Assembly: GCA_015146655.1 (NCBI GenBank)
Contig: VKHL01000032.1
Location: 124,001 to 188,000 of the forward strand
DNA length: 64,000 nucleotides
Direction: 5' to 3'
From: Ochromonas danica
Lineage: Eukaryota > Sar > Chrysophyceae > Chromulinales > Chromulinaceae
Shown here: positions 32,833 through 43,346 of the stretch, piece after piece
How positions within the stretch are numbered: position 1 is the first letter of the stretch
Layout of the letters: each line of letters starts with the position of its first letter
Made by a program: the position numbers and the translations under genes
Notes under the pieces: generated by a model
What the model was told of the DNA's origin: nothing
The model's input: only the letters and a program-made list of their open reading frames with translations
The model's database searches: none

Positions 32833-34473
32833 ATGTCAGCATTGGATGTTTTAAGACAGATTAAGCAAGCACGTCGAGCCAATCAAAGTTCCTCCAAAGT
32901 TGTGGAGTGGGGCAATGCTGATTATATCAACAGTGTCGGACTGGAGAATCTAACTCGACGAGAACTACGCAACCATCTTGAAGCACGTGATCTCAATACC
33001 AATGGAACAAGATTGGAATTGCTTGATCGATTGCGTGCCTCTCTCAATGATGAACAATTGCATAAATTTGCATACACCGAGACTATTGATACAGAGCTTA
33101 TGATTCAAGCTGATTTAGAAGAACGTGGATCAGTATATGTTTGTGGGATAAATGATAAAGGACAGCTTGGTCTAGGGGATATGGATATGCGGCGATTCTT
33201 CACAGTGATTCCTACATTGAGAGGGTTGGGTGTGGAGGTGGTGAGTTGTGGCACGGAGATGTCTTATGCTGTCACTCATGAACACGATGTCTATGTATGG
33301 GGTGGCGGTGGAGTTGGTAGAACAGGGATTAATCCCATATTGAAAAAGAGAGGCAAAGCAACCAAACCCAATAATTGGCTGGAACCACAAATTATGCCAG
33401 ATATGGCTGGTGAAGAATGTTCATCTGTGGCTATTGGATCCTCACATAGTCTCGCTGTAGGTAGAGGAGGAGATTGCTTTGTATGGGGTGATAATGAAGC
33501 AGGCCAGCTTGGAATAGGCAACTTTGAGCCAAGGCCTGTCATGTGCATCAACAACAGCTTCCCTCCTGTTAAAGTAGTTAGCTGTGGTTATAATCACTCT
33601 GGTATTGTAACAATGACTGAACAAGTGTATATGTGGGGTCATGCTGCGAATGGAAGACTTGGTATTGGAGAGACTGAGCGACTGGGTGCACCAGAGCGAG
33701 AGCGAAATTTCTTCCCTGTGCCAACCTGTTTGCGCACCTTGGAACCTATTTCGATGCTATCATGTGGAAACGATTACACACTCGCCCGTGGAGCTTCTGG
33801 CGTTTGGTCTTGGGGGTGTGGCTCTGGAGGAAAGTTAGGATTAGGAGATGTTCAAGATCGCTTAGAACCTGTGCTCATTCCCAAATTGCGCGGACGTATG
33901 GTATTGCAAATAGTTGCGAGTAACTGGCATAGCATGGCAATTGTACAATATCCTCCCGTTGTTCAAGGAGGTTATATATATTCATGGGGATCTGGCTATA
34001 TGGGTCAGCTTGGGTTAGGTTCCAAATGTGTAGCCATGGAACCGCTTATAATTGAATACTTTGTCTGCATCCATACCATGGTAAAGATGATTGCTGCAGG
34101 CCCAAACCATTGTATGGCCGTCACTGCTGATGGAGAGCTGTTCAGTTGGGGTAGTAATTCCCAAGGCGCACTTGGACGAAGAATAGATGAAAAAGACGTG
34201 CCTTATACTCCCATGCCTGGGCATGTTGCTGGCTTTGGAGCTCTGGTCAATCGTATTGGTCGAGGCTTCCCTAAATCAATTGCTTGTGGGAGAGATTATT
34301 CGGTTGTTTGCACTCATCCTTACGAAGGTCCAGATATTGCTGTGGCGACTCGTTTGATGGAGGAAGCGAAAATTCGTGAGCAAGAGGCATCGTTAGCTCA
34401 GAATAGGGCTGATGAGGCAGCCGCTGCGTCTGCGCTAGTCAATTCAATGTCTCAAAGTTTGAGCTTCCGATAG
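32833..34473 (+). CDS. SAP-domain RCC1-repeat protein
   Basis: A single-exon protein of 546 residues. An N-terminal SAP motif (LTRRELRNHLEARDLNTNG followed by LELLDRL, about residues 38-70) is a DNA/chromatin-binding helix pair. Seven RCC1 blades follow, each with a variant of VWGxxxxGQLGLG: VCGINDKGQLGLGD, VWGGGGVGRTGI, VWGDNEAGQLGIG, MWGHAANGRLGIG, SWGCGSGGKLGLGD, SWGSGYMGQLGLG and SWGSNSQGALG. The C-terminus is an Ala/Glu-rich helix. RCC1 blades form a seven-bladed propeller used for Ran exchange, chromatin binding or unrelated scaffolding; the SAP part favours a nuclear role. True RCC1 exchange activity is not shown. It is divergent from the PC-esterase gene and tandem with the TPT gene. 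Confidence 0.88.
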   Translation: MSALDVLRQIKQARRANQSSSKVVEWGNADYINSVGLENLTRRELRNHLEARDLNTNGTRLELLDRLRASLNDEQLHKFAYTETIDTELMIQADLEERGSVYVCGINDKGQLGLGDMDMRRFFTVIPTLRGLGVEVVSCGTEMSYAVTHEHDVYVWGGGGVGRTGINPILKKRGKATKPNNWLEPQIMPDMAGEECSSVAIGSSHSLAVGRGGDCFVWGDNEAGQLGIGNFEPRPVMCINNSFPPVKVVSCGYNHSGIVTMTEQVYMWGHAANGRLGIGETERLGAPERERNFFPVPTCLRTLEPISMLSCGNDYTLARGASGVWSWGCGSGGKLGLGDVQDRLEPVLIPKLRGRMVLQIVASNWHSMAIVQYPPVVQGGYIYSWGSGYMGQLGLGSKCVAMEPLIIEYFVCIHTMVKMIAAGPNHCMAVTADGELFSWGSNSQGALGRRIDEKDVPYTPMPGHVAGFGALVNRIGRGFPKSIACGRDYSVVCTHPYEGPDIAVATRLMEEAKIREQEASLAQNRADEAAAASALVNSMSQSLSFR

Positions 34474-34865
34474 AAAGACAATAAGCCTTTGAGAAGGTGT
34501 GTATGCTGTAATATAGTTCAACTTTTACCTCTTTCTGTTACAACATGTTATTATAAGGGCATCAAGTGAGATATATTTGTATTATATTTCGTTTGGTCGG
34601 TGTGGTTGAGTTAATAGATCTTCTTGTTAGACTAATTCCACAGAACCATTGCAACTACAGTCTTATGAGGTTGACAAGTGCATTTTATCAGTTTAAACCC
34701 TTAAAAATGTAGTTTGTCAAGGTTGGATTGATGAATGGGAGGTGAGTAGTGCTGGCGTGGACAAGGCCAAGGCCAAGGTCAGCACAATCAAACAAGACAA
34801 GATTCCACCAGACAACCCTTAGTGACAATCCATCCTCCCTCGTTAGGCTACTCACACTGATCAAT
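34474..34865. other. Intergenic region between SAP-RCC1 and TPT
   Basis: 392 bases lie between two plus-strand genes. The TPT frame stays open back to 34749 but without an ATG, so this is treated as 3' untranslated, promoter and 5' untranslated sequence. A short purine-pyrimidine repeat GGCCAAGGCCAAGG is at 34763-34776. Confidence 0.4.
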
Positions 34866-36017
34866 ATGCATCTTGTCCTCTCTCTATTCCTTCTTTCTTC
34901 TTTGGGATTAATTCATCAAGTGGATGGTTTTACCCTCGCACCTCGTCTTCATCAACTTCAAGTGAAGCTTCCAAGAACAACAACCGTTTCTCAACCAAGA
35001 CATGAAGGGATTTATCTTGATGGCCAACAGTCTTTGTTAAAGGATACTTCTCTGGCTTCTACAGCTCAAATCGCTGTTAAAGAAACCAAGAAAGGTGGAC
35101 TTGGAGAAACACTCAAAATCGGATCACTTTTTGGAATATGGTATGCACTTAACATCGGATATAATATCTACAATAAAAAAGTACTCAATTTAGTACCACA
35201 GTTGACTTACACTGTGGCTTTCTTACAGCTGGTTATTGGTTTAGCTTATCTATTTCCTGTGTGGTTATTTCGAGTGCGTCCTGCACCTGTTCTGACTGGT
35301 GAAGAAATTCAAAAACTACTTCCTATTGGTGTACTTCATACCTTGACTCATCTTGGAGCTGTGGTTTCATTGGGAGCGGGTGCTGTAAGCTTCACTCATA
35401 TTGTCAAAGCAGCTGAACCCGCTGTGTCCGCTGCGCTCTCCGCCATTTTTGCCAAATCCTTCTTACCTTTGCCTGTCTATCTCTCCCTTATCCCTGTTAT
35501 GGGTGGAGTGGCCATTGCTTCTGCTACCGAGCTGTCTTTTACTTGGTTGAGCTTCACGGCTGCTATGATCTCTAATGTTGCCTCCGCTAGCCGAGCCATT
35601 GTTGGTAAAGGTGTGTTGGGCAAGCCTATTGGCAAGCATATGGATGCCGCCAACACTTATGGTGTGATGAACATTCTTGCTGCCTTGATGTGCCTGCCTG
35701 TGGCCTTAATCTTGGAAGGCAAGAGCATTGTTCCAACAGTTCAAGCACTTGTTCAAGCAGGCAAAGGCAAGACTCTTCTTGTTCAAACCCTGCTGTCGGG
35801 GTTGTTCTACTATCTCTACAATGAAGTGGCCTTCTTAGCTCTGGACAACGTTGCACCTGTTACTCATGCCATTGGCAACACCATTAAGCGCGTGGTAATC
35901 ATTATCACCTCAGTCTTAGTGTTTGGAACGAAAATGACTGGTCAGGGTGTTATTGGCTCAACAGTCGCTATCCTGGGAGTGTTGCTTTACTCACTGTGCA
36001 AGAACTATTTCAAATAA
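34866..36017 (+). CDS. Triose-phosphate/phosphate translocator, plastid-targeted
   Basis: A plastid-envelope antiporter that exchanges triose phosphate or related C3 compounds for phosphate. Single exon, 383 residues. The ATG at 34866 starts a signal peptide (MHLVLSLFLLSSLGLIHQVDG) cut before FTLAPRLHQLQVKL, a close match to the ASAFAP-type site of secondary plastids. The mature drug/metabolite-transporter fold begins LKIGSLFGIWYALNIGYNIY and continues through NKKVLNLVPQLTYTVAFLQL, VLHTLTHLGAVVSLGAGAVS, FTHIVKAAEPAVSAALSAIF and NEVAFLALDNVAPVTHAIGN then TIKRVVIIITSVLVF. The TPT hallmarks HIVKAAEP and the GNTIKRVVII block are intact. Which of the envelope membranes it sits in, and its preference for triose phosphate or PEP, is not decided by sequence alone. 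Confidence 0.92.
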   Translation: MHLVLSLFLLSSLGLIHQVDGFTLAPRLHQLQVKLPRTTTVSQPRHEGIYLDGQQSLLKDTSLASTAQIAVKETKKGGLGETLKIGSLFGIWYALNIGYNIYNKKVLNLVPQLTYTVAFLQLVIGLAYLFPVWLFRVRPAPVLTGEEIQKLLPIGVLHTLTHLGAVVSLGAGAVSFTHIVKAAEPAVSAALSAIFAKSFLPLPVYLSLIPVMGGVAIASATELSFTWLSFTAAMISNVASASRAIVGKGVLGKPIGKHMDAANTYGVMNILAALMCLPVALILEGKSIVPTVQALVQAGKGKTLLVQTLLSGLFYYLYNEVAFLALDNVAPVTHAIGNTIKRVVIIITSVLVFGTKMTGQGVIGSTVAILGVLLYSLCKNYFK

Positions 36018-36188
36018 GAGACTCCGTTTTGATTGTTGAGTTTCTTGCATAGTTCTTTCTTTAAGTTTATAGATCTAAGGGTACAGTAACTGTGGATGCC
36101 GGCACAGTCTGAACTCATTATACATGACTTCTTTTCATCCGCACACAAACTTCGCCGACCTGAGAATGTGTTTGCTTGTAAGAAAGAG

Positions 36189-37964
36189 CTACCTTGTTCC
36201 GCTAATAGTCTCCCAGTTAATTCTGGCACGTTGAATCATACCCAATATTCCCATCCAAATAGGAATCGCCTGCTCTCTGGCTTGATCTGACACAGTCACG
36301 TGAGTTGATCCGTCGCCATGAAGAGACATTGCATCTCCTTTACTGCGACTGAGGTGAGATTTCTTCGTCTCGAGATTTTGAGCAATCTCTTGCAGTTTCT
36401 GTATGATACCACTCGCTTTGGAAGAGGAAGCAGAGACAGTCTCAGCATTCCTCAAACAAGCATAAAAATGCCGCAATAGTTCCGTCACGTGGCTGAATAT
36501 TTCAATCATCTCCTACAAGCAATTATTAAAACAGAAAACATTATTGAAACAATCGCAGCATTGCAATATTACAATAACGAGCCAAACCTGTTTGCTATGA
36601 GCATCCAAATGTGAAGCAGAATCGATGGAAAGCTCGCCATGTCGATAGCCTTGTGAGGCATGAGCATGTCTTGCTGCCCGTTGAATTTCCGCGTCAAAGA
36701 TCTTCCTTGCACGCTGTCCATTGGGCAGTGTATTGTAAACATGTTCTGGCTGATAGGTGCGAAGTGAAAAAAGCTCTTCTGCATTGGCTGACAAGGAATG
36801 GCCATCACCGCCCTTGAACGCATCCTCTCGGCCATGTTGGTTCTGTTGTTCTACCCGCAATTTAATGGGAATGTACTTTTCATCAGGTCGATATTTCAGT
36901 GAATCTATTTCTTCACCAGCTTTTCCCCCTCCTAATAGAAGCAATTGTTGCATATGGGCTGCTACCTCCTGCTTATCGTGAGCGACAATAACATTACTAT
37001 TCGAATTTAACCAGTGGCCAAGACTAAATTCTGTAGCTGCTTCTGTAGTAGGAAGATATTTGAAATCTTCTGTTGAAGTAGTTAGATCAACATCTTTCTC
37101 TGTCACTTCTTTCAATCGTCGTTTGCTTCCCAGAACACTTTCTACTCCCTGCTGTTGTTGCTGTTGTTGTTGTGTTAGCTGCTGCTGTTGCTGTCCATCT
37201 TGTTGTTGTTGCTGCTGAGAGACTTCATATCGTGTGAAAAACTTCCTCTCAGCATTCAAAATATCATTTTCTTGTGGTCGATTAAAATACTGTGATTTGA
37301 AGAAACTCTCCCAGAAGGTCTTCTCGGACATTTTGAGAGGCACTTCGGCTGTAAAGGCCTTCTTGACAGCCGGGAAGCGATTGAAGATGAGAATCTTCTC
37401 TTCAGGTGTGAGACTGATCACTATATTGCCATCAGCTTTCTTGGTGACCATATTGGTTATGAAATTGTTAGTTCGACCACGTGCTTCAAAATCAGCATTG
37501 TATTCCTTCTTCTTTTGAGTGGTGATGGTGGTGGTCGAGGAAGAAGAAGAGGAGGAAGCGCTAGTGCCAGAAGGCACTTTGACACTGCTTGTTGTAGCAG
37601 TAGTAGGAGGAGGAGGGGCATTAGCAGTGGAGGAAGATCCAGGTTTGCGTATGTCACTAACAATGCCTTTGATGGTCTCCAGCGCTGCAAAGCGAGTAGC
37701 TTGATCATTATTGAGAAGAAGCATTAACTGCTTCTTAGCATCAATAACTGTACCAATCCTCATAGCAGCACGTCCTTGTGGGTCATTCGCTGGGCTATAT
37801 TCCACTGACTTGATATTCGCCCAAGTGAAAGACTGACTTTCCTGCACTTGTCCGCTATTGGGAAGAAAGAAGATGCGCAGACTTGTGATGAAGACTTTCC
37901 CTTCTTTACCACGGAATGAAGCTGCATATTGGAATCGAATCACTTCATTTTCTTCAAAATCCAT
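36189..37964 (-). CDS. TFB1: TFIIH subunit p62 (GTF2H1/Tfb1)
   Basis: Core subunit of TFIIH, used in RNA polymerase II initiation and nucleotide excision repair. Exons are 36588-37964 and 36189-36512 with a 75-bp intron; 566 residues, close to human p62. A PH-like domain opens the protein (GKEGKVFITSLRIFFLPNSG, then FTWANIKSVEYSPANDPQG). A BSD region follows: LTPEEKILIFNRFPAVKKAF and MSEKTFWESFFKSQYF. A glutamine-rich insert lies near residues 255-280, encoded mainly by CAG/CAA. Exon 2 carries the C-terminal helical part with VTELLRHFYACL, which in the family reads as LLRHFW. The gene shares a 133-base divergent promoter region with the ABC1 kinase. Confidence 0.9.
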
Positions 37965-38097
37965 TCTATTATTGGTCTATCGTTCTACTTTGTTCACCAT
38001 AGTCATGATCAGCCCCAAGTCTGGATATTTGGGCTGGATATTTGGAAATCAGAAGTCTTTGTGTGGAGGAAGAGAAGACAGAGAGGTTTGATTTGGG
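37965..38097. promoter_or_regulatory. Very short divergent promoter region p62/ABC1K
   Basis: Only 133 bases separate the two start codons. A tandem of GTCTGGATATTTGGGCTGGATATTTGG-type repeats (GCTGGATATTTGG and GTCTGGATATTTGG) lies at 38019-38045. These could be paired factor sites or a chance duplication. Confidence 0.4.
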
Positions 38098-39672
38098 ATG
38101 ACAAGAGTTTGCATCCTTTCTGTCATCTTGTTAGCATGGATCCTCTGTAGTTGTCATGGTGGTCTAGTTAAGGTAGGAGTAGTCAAACTCTCCACTAGGA
38201 CTTCTTCTTCTCCCACTTCCTCGGCAGTGCAAAAGGTTGAAACTCATCCAGCGTTGATTCACTTCAAGAATCTTCGAAGGAAAGTGGAGTTCTGGAAGAG
38301 AGCTGGTCGAATCTACTTCTCCTATAAACTCTTCCAGTTGAGACGTAAGCTATTTCCACGGAAGTCATCAATCGCTTCTTCTTCTTCTTCCAGAGATCTC
38401 TTAGCAGATGAGGAAGACAATCTCTTCCATGAAGAAGGTGATGGGAAGGGAGAGGAGAAGGAGGAAGTTGATCCTGAGTGGGAGCATATCCATGAAATCA
38501 ATAGCCAGCGCATGATCGACCTCTGTCTCTCACTTCGAGGCTTCTACCTCAAATCCGGGCAGTTCCTCAGCACAAGACACGATTTCATGCCCAGCCAGTA
38601 CACCACAAAGCTTGCCAGACTACAAGACAAAGTGCCTCCACTTTCAGCTGATCAAGCAAGGAAGATTATTGAGAAAGAGTTACGAGACTCTATTGACTCA
38701 TACTTTGATGACTTGGATCTGGACCATCCCATCGGATCCGCATCCATTGGACAAGTTCATCAAGGACATTGGAAAGATACCAAACAGAAAGTAGCAGTGA
38801 AGTTACAACATCCTGAAGCTGAAGTCTTGATGAAGAGTGATTTAGAGAACTTGTCTCGTGTCGCTCGCTTTTTGCAACGAACAGAATTGAAATTTGATCT
38901 TTCAAGTGCAGTATTGGAAATGAGAAGACAGATTGCAAAAGAATTTGACTTTCAACAAGAAGCTCAGGTAATGGACTTTATGAGCGAGCATCTAACAAAG
39001 GTGATACCAAAGTTGGTTATTCCCAAGGCTATTTGGAGTAGTCGGAAGCTGTTAGTGATGACTTTCGCTGAGGGAGAGAGTCTCAGTCAACTGGCTCATG
39101 CCTCCTCCTCTTCCTCTTCACTCCTACGTATGCCTCGTCAAGCAAAGCAATACTTTGGCAGAAAGCTTTTGACTACTTTAGCCAAGGTATGGGGAGAGCA
39201 AATCTTTCATCTGCGAGTCTTCCATGGTGATCCCCATCCAGGCAACATTCTCTTGTCAGGGAAAGGAATTGCACTGGTTGACTGGGGGCAGACCAAGTCA
39301 CTCCCTTTACCTCTTTGTAAGAAATTTGCAACGCTAGTGTTAGCCTTGCACTCTCATAAGGTTGGCAAGATTGTCGAGGCATTTCATGAGTTAGGCATGA
39401 GAGTTAGTCGGCCGGATGACTCGGAAACTGTGGAGGCGATCGCCACGACCATGTTTGATACTCTTGCCACCCAGCAATTTATCATAAATCCGTTTGATCC
39501 AAATGCTGCTATTAAGAAGAACAGAGTCTTGTCTATGCCTCCAGATCTCTTCTTTATTGTGCGAACAGTGCAATTGCTTCGTGGTCTGAGCCATGCTTTT
39601 GGTGTTCACGATTTCTCTCTCGCTGACCATTGGATGCCCTATGCCAAGAAAACACTGAATGCTATTGAATAA
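38098..39672 (+). CDS. ABC1/UbiB-family atypical kinase (ADCK/ABC1K)
   Basis: A single-exon protein of 524 residues. It starts with a signal-like stretch (MTRVCILSVILLAWILCSC) and then a Ser/Thr-rich region, so a plastid or secretory location is possible, although no Phe marks the cut site. The ABC1 hallmarks are intact: the KxGQ motif in GFYLKSGQFLSTR, the Ala/Ser nucleotide loop GSASIGQVHQGHW, the lysine in VAVKLQHP, the catalytic loop FHGDPHPGNIL, and a DWGQTKSL in place of the usual DFG. Family members are ATPases/kinases supporting ubiquinone, plastoquinone and tocopherol metabolism. A plastid or mitochondrial isoprenoid-quinone role is inferred, not shown. It diverges from the p62 gene. 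Confidence 0.85.
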   Translation: MTRVCILSVILLAWILCSCHGGLVKVGVVKLSTRTSSSPTSSAVQKVETHPALIHFKNLRRKVEFWKRAGRIYFSYKLFQLRRKLFPRKSSIASSSSSRDLLADEEDNLFHEEGDGKGEEKEEVDPEWEHIHEINSQRMIDLCLSLRGFYLKSGQFLSTRHDFMPSQYTTKLARLQDKVPPLSADQARKIIEKELRDSIDSYFDDLDLDHPIGSASIGQVHQGHWKDTKQKVAVKLQHPEAEVLMKSDLENLSRVARFLQRTELKFDLSSAVLEMRRQIAKEFDFQQEAQVMDFMSEHLTKVIPKLVIPKAIWSSRKLLVMTFAEGESLSQLAHASSSSSSLLRMPRQAKQYFGRKLLTTLAKVWGEQIFHLRVFHGDPHPGNILLSGKGIALVDWGQTKSLPLPLCKKFATLVLALHSHKVGKIVEAFHELGMRVSRPDDSETVEAIATTMFDTLATQQFIINPFDPNAAIKKNRVLSMPPDLFFIVRTVQLLRGLSHAFGVHDFSLADHWMPYAKKTLNAIE

Positions 39673-39939
39673 GACTAAAAGATCTTCTCATCAATTAATA
39701 GAAAAGTGATTTAGCTTGACACCGTGACCTGTCCTTCCCTCCCTTTCCAAACAGTTAACAGAAAGGCGACAAAGACAAGCCAGAGCAAAATGATTTGATC
39801 ATAAGGCAGACAAACAAGTATAAAGCCTCTTTAACAAAAGGAAGGTGGCCAGTAATACTATAGCAAATGAAAAAAGCAGCCCCCTAGAAATAGATTCACA
39901 CAGCAAAATACACAAAACACAACATACAGTAATCTCAGA

Positions 39940-42900
39940 CTATTTAACGGTATCAATGTCTTTCATCATACGAGAGCTCTAAACAACAAATACAATTCAT
40001 AAATGAACGAAGAGAAGTACAAAACCATGGTCGCTTACCCTGCGGTATTGCTTGTAGACCTCCCCAACATAAATATCCCTCTCCATCTTAGTTGGCTCGC
40101 GATTATTTTCTTTGACAAATGCTTTATACCATTGCATTATAGTCTTTTTGGCTGCTCTCTTTTCTATTTCAAGCTTCCTCTTAGCATCAATCTCAGAGTC
40201 CTGGCTATTTCCGATGTTACCATCATCAGTTTCCATATCAAGAGATTCAGAAGTAGCTTCATGAAAAAATGCTGATTGATCTCGTCCCAGAGTCATAGCA
40301 GACGAATCGGGGCGACTTTCAGGTCTCTTTGCGATCACAATTAATGGCTCTTCTTTGGTTTCGCTGGTTACTGGAAGCACAGATGGTATTGAAATAACTT
40401 TAGGAGGAACGTCATAGTCCACGGAAGGAAATGTCTCTTTCTCTTCAATATGATCACTTGGTCGATAACTGTCAGCTTGCTGCTGTTTATCTTCAATAAA
40501 TGTTTGAGCAGGTTGTTGCTGCAGAGTATATTCTGATGGATTTTCTACAGGTTTCTGATTTTGCTGCCTGTGCTGCTGATCTGTTGAGTCGTGTTGTATA
40601 CCTGCGTGGGGTAGCTCTTGTCGCTGATCTTGCGATGATGTGATTTCCTTCGCGCTTTGTACTGCTTGCAGCTCTTTTTGGACTTGCTCTTGCTGATCTT
40701 GCGAAGTACTAGTCATATAACTTAGAACAGCCAGCTGCTCTTCCTGTTGGCGATATTGCTGTGGCAAGCTCTCCAGAGAGCTCTGTAATTGATCAGAGGG
40801 TGGTTCAGCGAGCTGCTGTGATTGTTGAGAGAACTGTTGAGCATGAGAAGGATGTTCTTGGGGTACAGGAACTTCGGCAGTCTTAATCGAAGGAACGACC
40901 TCTTCTCGAGTAGGAGCAGTTTCCATTGGGGCTGCGGTTATTTGAGCGAATTCCTCTTGAGCTGAAGCCAGTGCATATTCATGCTCAATCACCGGCGGAA
41001 GTTTCTTCATTTTCGAATTTTTCGCAGAAGGGCTGCTACTTCGAGTCAAAAGATGCATTGCAACGTTGGGCATTGGCTGCTGCAGCTGTTGTTGTTGCAG
41101 CTGTTGCTGTTGTTGATGCTGCTGTTGCTGCTGCTGTTGCTGCAGCTGTTGTTGTTGCAGCTGTTGCTGCTGCTGTTGTTGCTGCTGTTGTTGTTGAAAT
41201 AGTGAGGATGCTGCATCTGTCTGAGAGGAAGGAGGCCCGACAGAAATGTCTGAAAAAGAGTTACTCAAAGAGAACTGAGAGAAAGCATTAATGGGAGGAA
41301 TGCCAAGTGGACTCTGGGGATAAGAAGATAACTGAGATTCTGTAAACTGCATCTGGGGAGATGCGATGAATTGTTGGTGTTGAAGCTGCTGATGGTCTGA
41401 TTGGAAATGTGGCTGAGCAGCAGCGACATGGTTCATAATCGAGGGAGCCATTTGGGCAGCAGCTTGGATTACAGGATGATTCAGTTGTCTTTCCAACACT
41501 GCCAAACGTTGTTCCAGTAAAGATTTATCTGTTTCCAACAGGACGACTTTATTCTCAAGAGCTGCAGAAACAGCAGAGACTGCTTTTCCATTAGCATCAC
41601 TGCTGCTTGAAGGTCGACCCATTCCTCGCATGCCAGAAGCTGACATAGAATCTCGTGAGGACATGCTGTTCCAATCAAGGAAAGCTCGAGCGTCTGCGGC
41701 ACTTAATCGTTCCTCCAAAAGGTTAATTCGAGTATTCTTGGCCTCGATCACATACAATGCATCAGCCTTTTCTTCTAAAAGTCGGCAATTTTCTCTTTTC
41801 AAGAAAGTGATCTGCTCTCGAGAAGAGACTAATTGCTCTTCAAAACTAGAAGTATCCGTCCGAGAGTTATTGTTATTTTCAGATGCAGAAGCTAGCGAGA
41901 GCTGGAGAGACTTCTCTCTATCTCTGTCTCTCTCCATTTCCAACAGCTTCACTTTCTCCATTTCTCTTTCCCTCAATTTCTCCATTTCCTTTTCTTTCTC
42001 TTTCATTCGTTCTAATTCTCTTTTGAGCTCTTTCTCTGTTTCCTTCACCTTGAAAAGTTCTCTTTCCATTTCTTTCATTCTTTCTGCTTCTTTCTCCTTT
42101 TCTTTCGCTCTCTTTTGCTCTCTTTCTAGTTCTCGCAAACGCTCTTCTTCTCTTTCTTTGGCCTTCTTCATCTCTCTTTCACGATCTCTTTGTTTTTCGA
42201 CTTCACGCTCACTCTGCCATTGTTGTTCACGACCACGATAAACAGCCAATTGTATCTCCATCTCCTTGGCATTAGCTTTTCGACTTTCCTCCACTTCTTG
42301 CTTTTGACGCTCCAGTTCCGATAATTTTCGTTGAAGAGCATTATTTTGAACAAGTGATTCTTGCAATTGCTGCTCTCGTTCATCTTTCTTGGACATCAGC
42401 TGTGATGTGACTTGTTGTACCTTCTGCAAGGCAAAAGAGGTTTCTTGTAATCCACGCTTTGCTTCAATTAGTTTATCGGTCAAAGTGACGATTTTTTGTT
42501 CCAAAGCAAATTTCTCTTCCATGGTAGACTTGAGTTTGTCTTGCAGCATGTCATTCTCCTCAATTGTTTGATCAAATTTGGCAATAAGTGCTTGATATTC
42601 CATGCTGTGATCGAAATACTAGAAAAGGAACAAAAATATAGATAAAATCTACAACGAAGAGAAATATCGGTTGCGGGTATCTTACTTGTCTATTGGGAGG
42701 GAAGGGAGAGGAGTTGTGATTATTGACTTTAGAATCAAATCGTTGACCGGCACCATTGACCAGATTATTTGCATAGCTGTCATAGACATCATATGGTGAC
42801 TCTTCATAATCGATCTCCTCTTCATCAGAGAGCAAGGACTCGTGAACAAACTTGTTCTTTTTGTTTGGAGAGGATTTGACTTCTTTCCCTCCTCTACTGA

Positions 42901-42958
42901 TTATTTTCAGTTTATGTGCCTTAGCACGAGGAGATTTGCTAGCTTTGACCTGACTCAT
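39940..42958 (-). CDS. Coiled-coil, polyglutamine protein with FAM13-like C-terminal motif
   Basis: A 963-residue protein in three exons: 42686-42958, 40039-42618 and 39940-39978. The first exon is charged and Ser-rich. Exon 2 opens with a long coiled coil of Glu/Lys/Arg heptads (about residues 95-400), then a Gln-rich region at 41067-41199 read from mixed CAG/CAA codons, more Gln/Ser-rich disorder, and finally a helical motif KKTIMQWYKAFVKENNREPT followed by ERDIYVGEVYKQYRR. That motif resembles the C-terminal helices of FAM13 proteins, where a Gly/Asn-Arg-x-Pro-Thr turn joins two helices. The tiny last exon (SSRMMKDIDTVK) was placed by phase. Function is not recognised; a cytoskeletal or scaffold role is only a guess from the coiled coil. 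Confidence 0.7.
41067..41199. repeat. CAG/CAA (polyGln) repeat tract in coding sequence
   Basis: On the coding (minus) strand this stretch is almost purely Gln codons, mixed CAG and CAA with interspersed Leu and one His codon. The mixing of codons should limit slippage compared with a pure CAG run. Confidence 0.85.
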
Positions 42959-43346
42959 ATTATAAGTCAAAGCGGAAAGATATTATCAAGTTCTCTGTGA
43001 GAAGCTAGACTAATCTGCTTGCGAGTCTTTGTGTCTCCAGAGCCTTTGCGTCGCCAGCTCGCCGTTACCTTGCGTGGGGACACAAAACAGTCTGGCGAAG
43101 TTTACGCCGTAATAACACCACATTAACTGGTAAAGATTTCTGGTAATTCTATCAAAAATTGATGTTACATGGTCATAACTTCAATTCTACCGATCAACCA
43201 ATAAAGTACAGATAGTGCAGAATCAACCAACTATCTATATATAAGATTCTGACTTTGTTCGGGATTTTTTTCACTCAGCCTCGAACATTTTCTGGATAAT
43301 CTTCGACTCTTCCATCAGTCCTTGACCGTACCAAAATTTCACCTCC
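42959..43346. other. Intergenic region, nothing recognised
   Basis: 388 bases lie between the coiled-coil gene start and the stop codon of the decapeptide-repeat gene. A different frame stays open over 43271-43503 but lacks the repeat's continuity and is rejected. Confidence 0.35.

Noticed and set aside
41630-42241. Plus-strand Ser/Phe-rich open frame
   Set aside because: Antisense shadow of the Glu/Lys coiled coil, whose codons read as Ser/Phe/Leu on the other strand.
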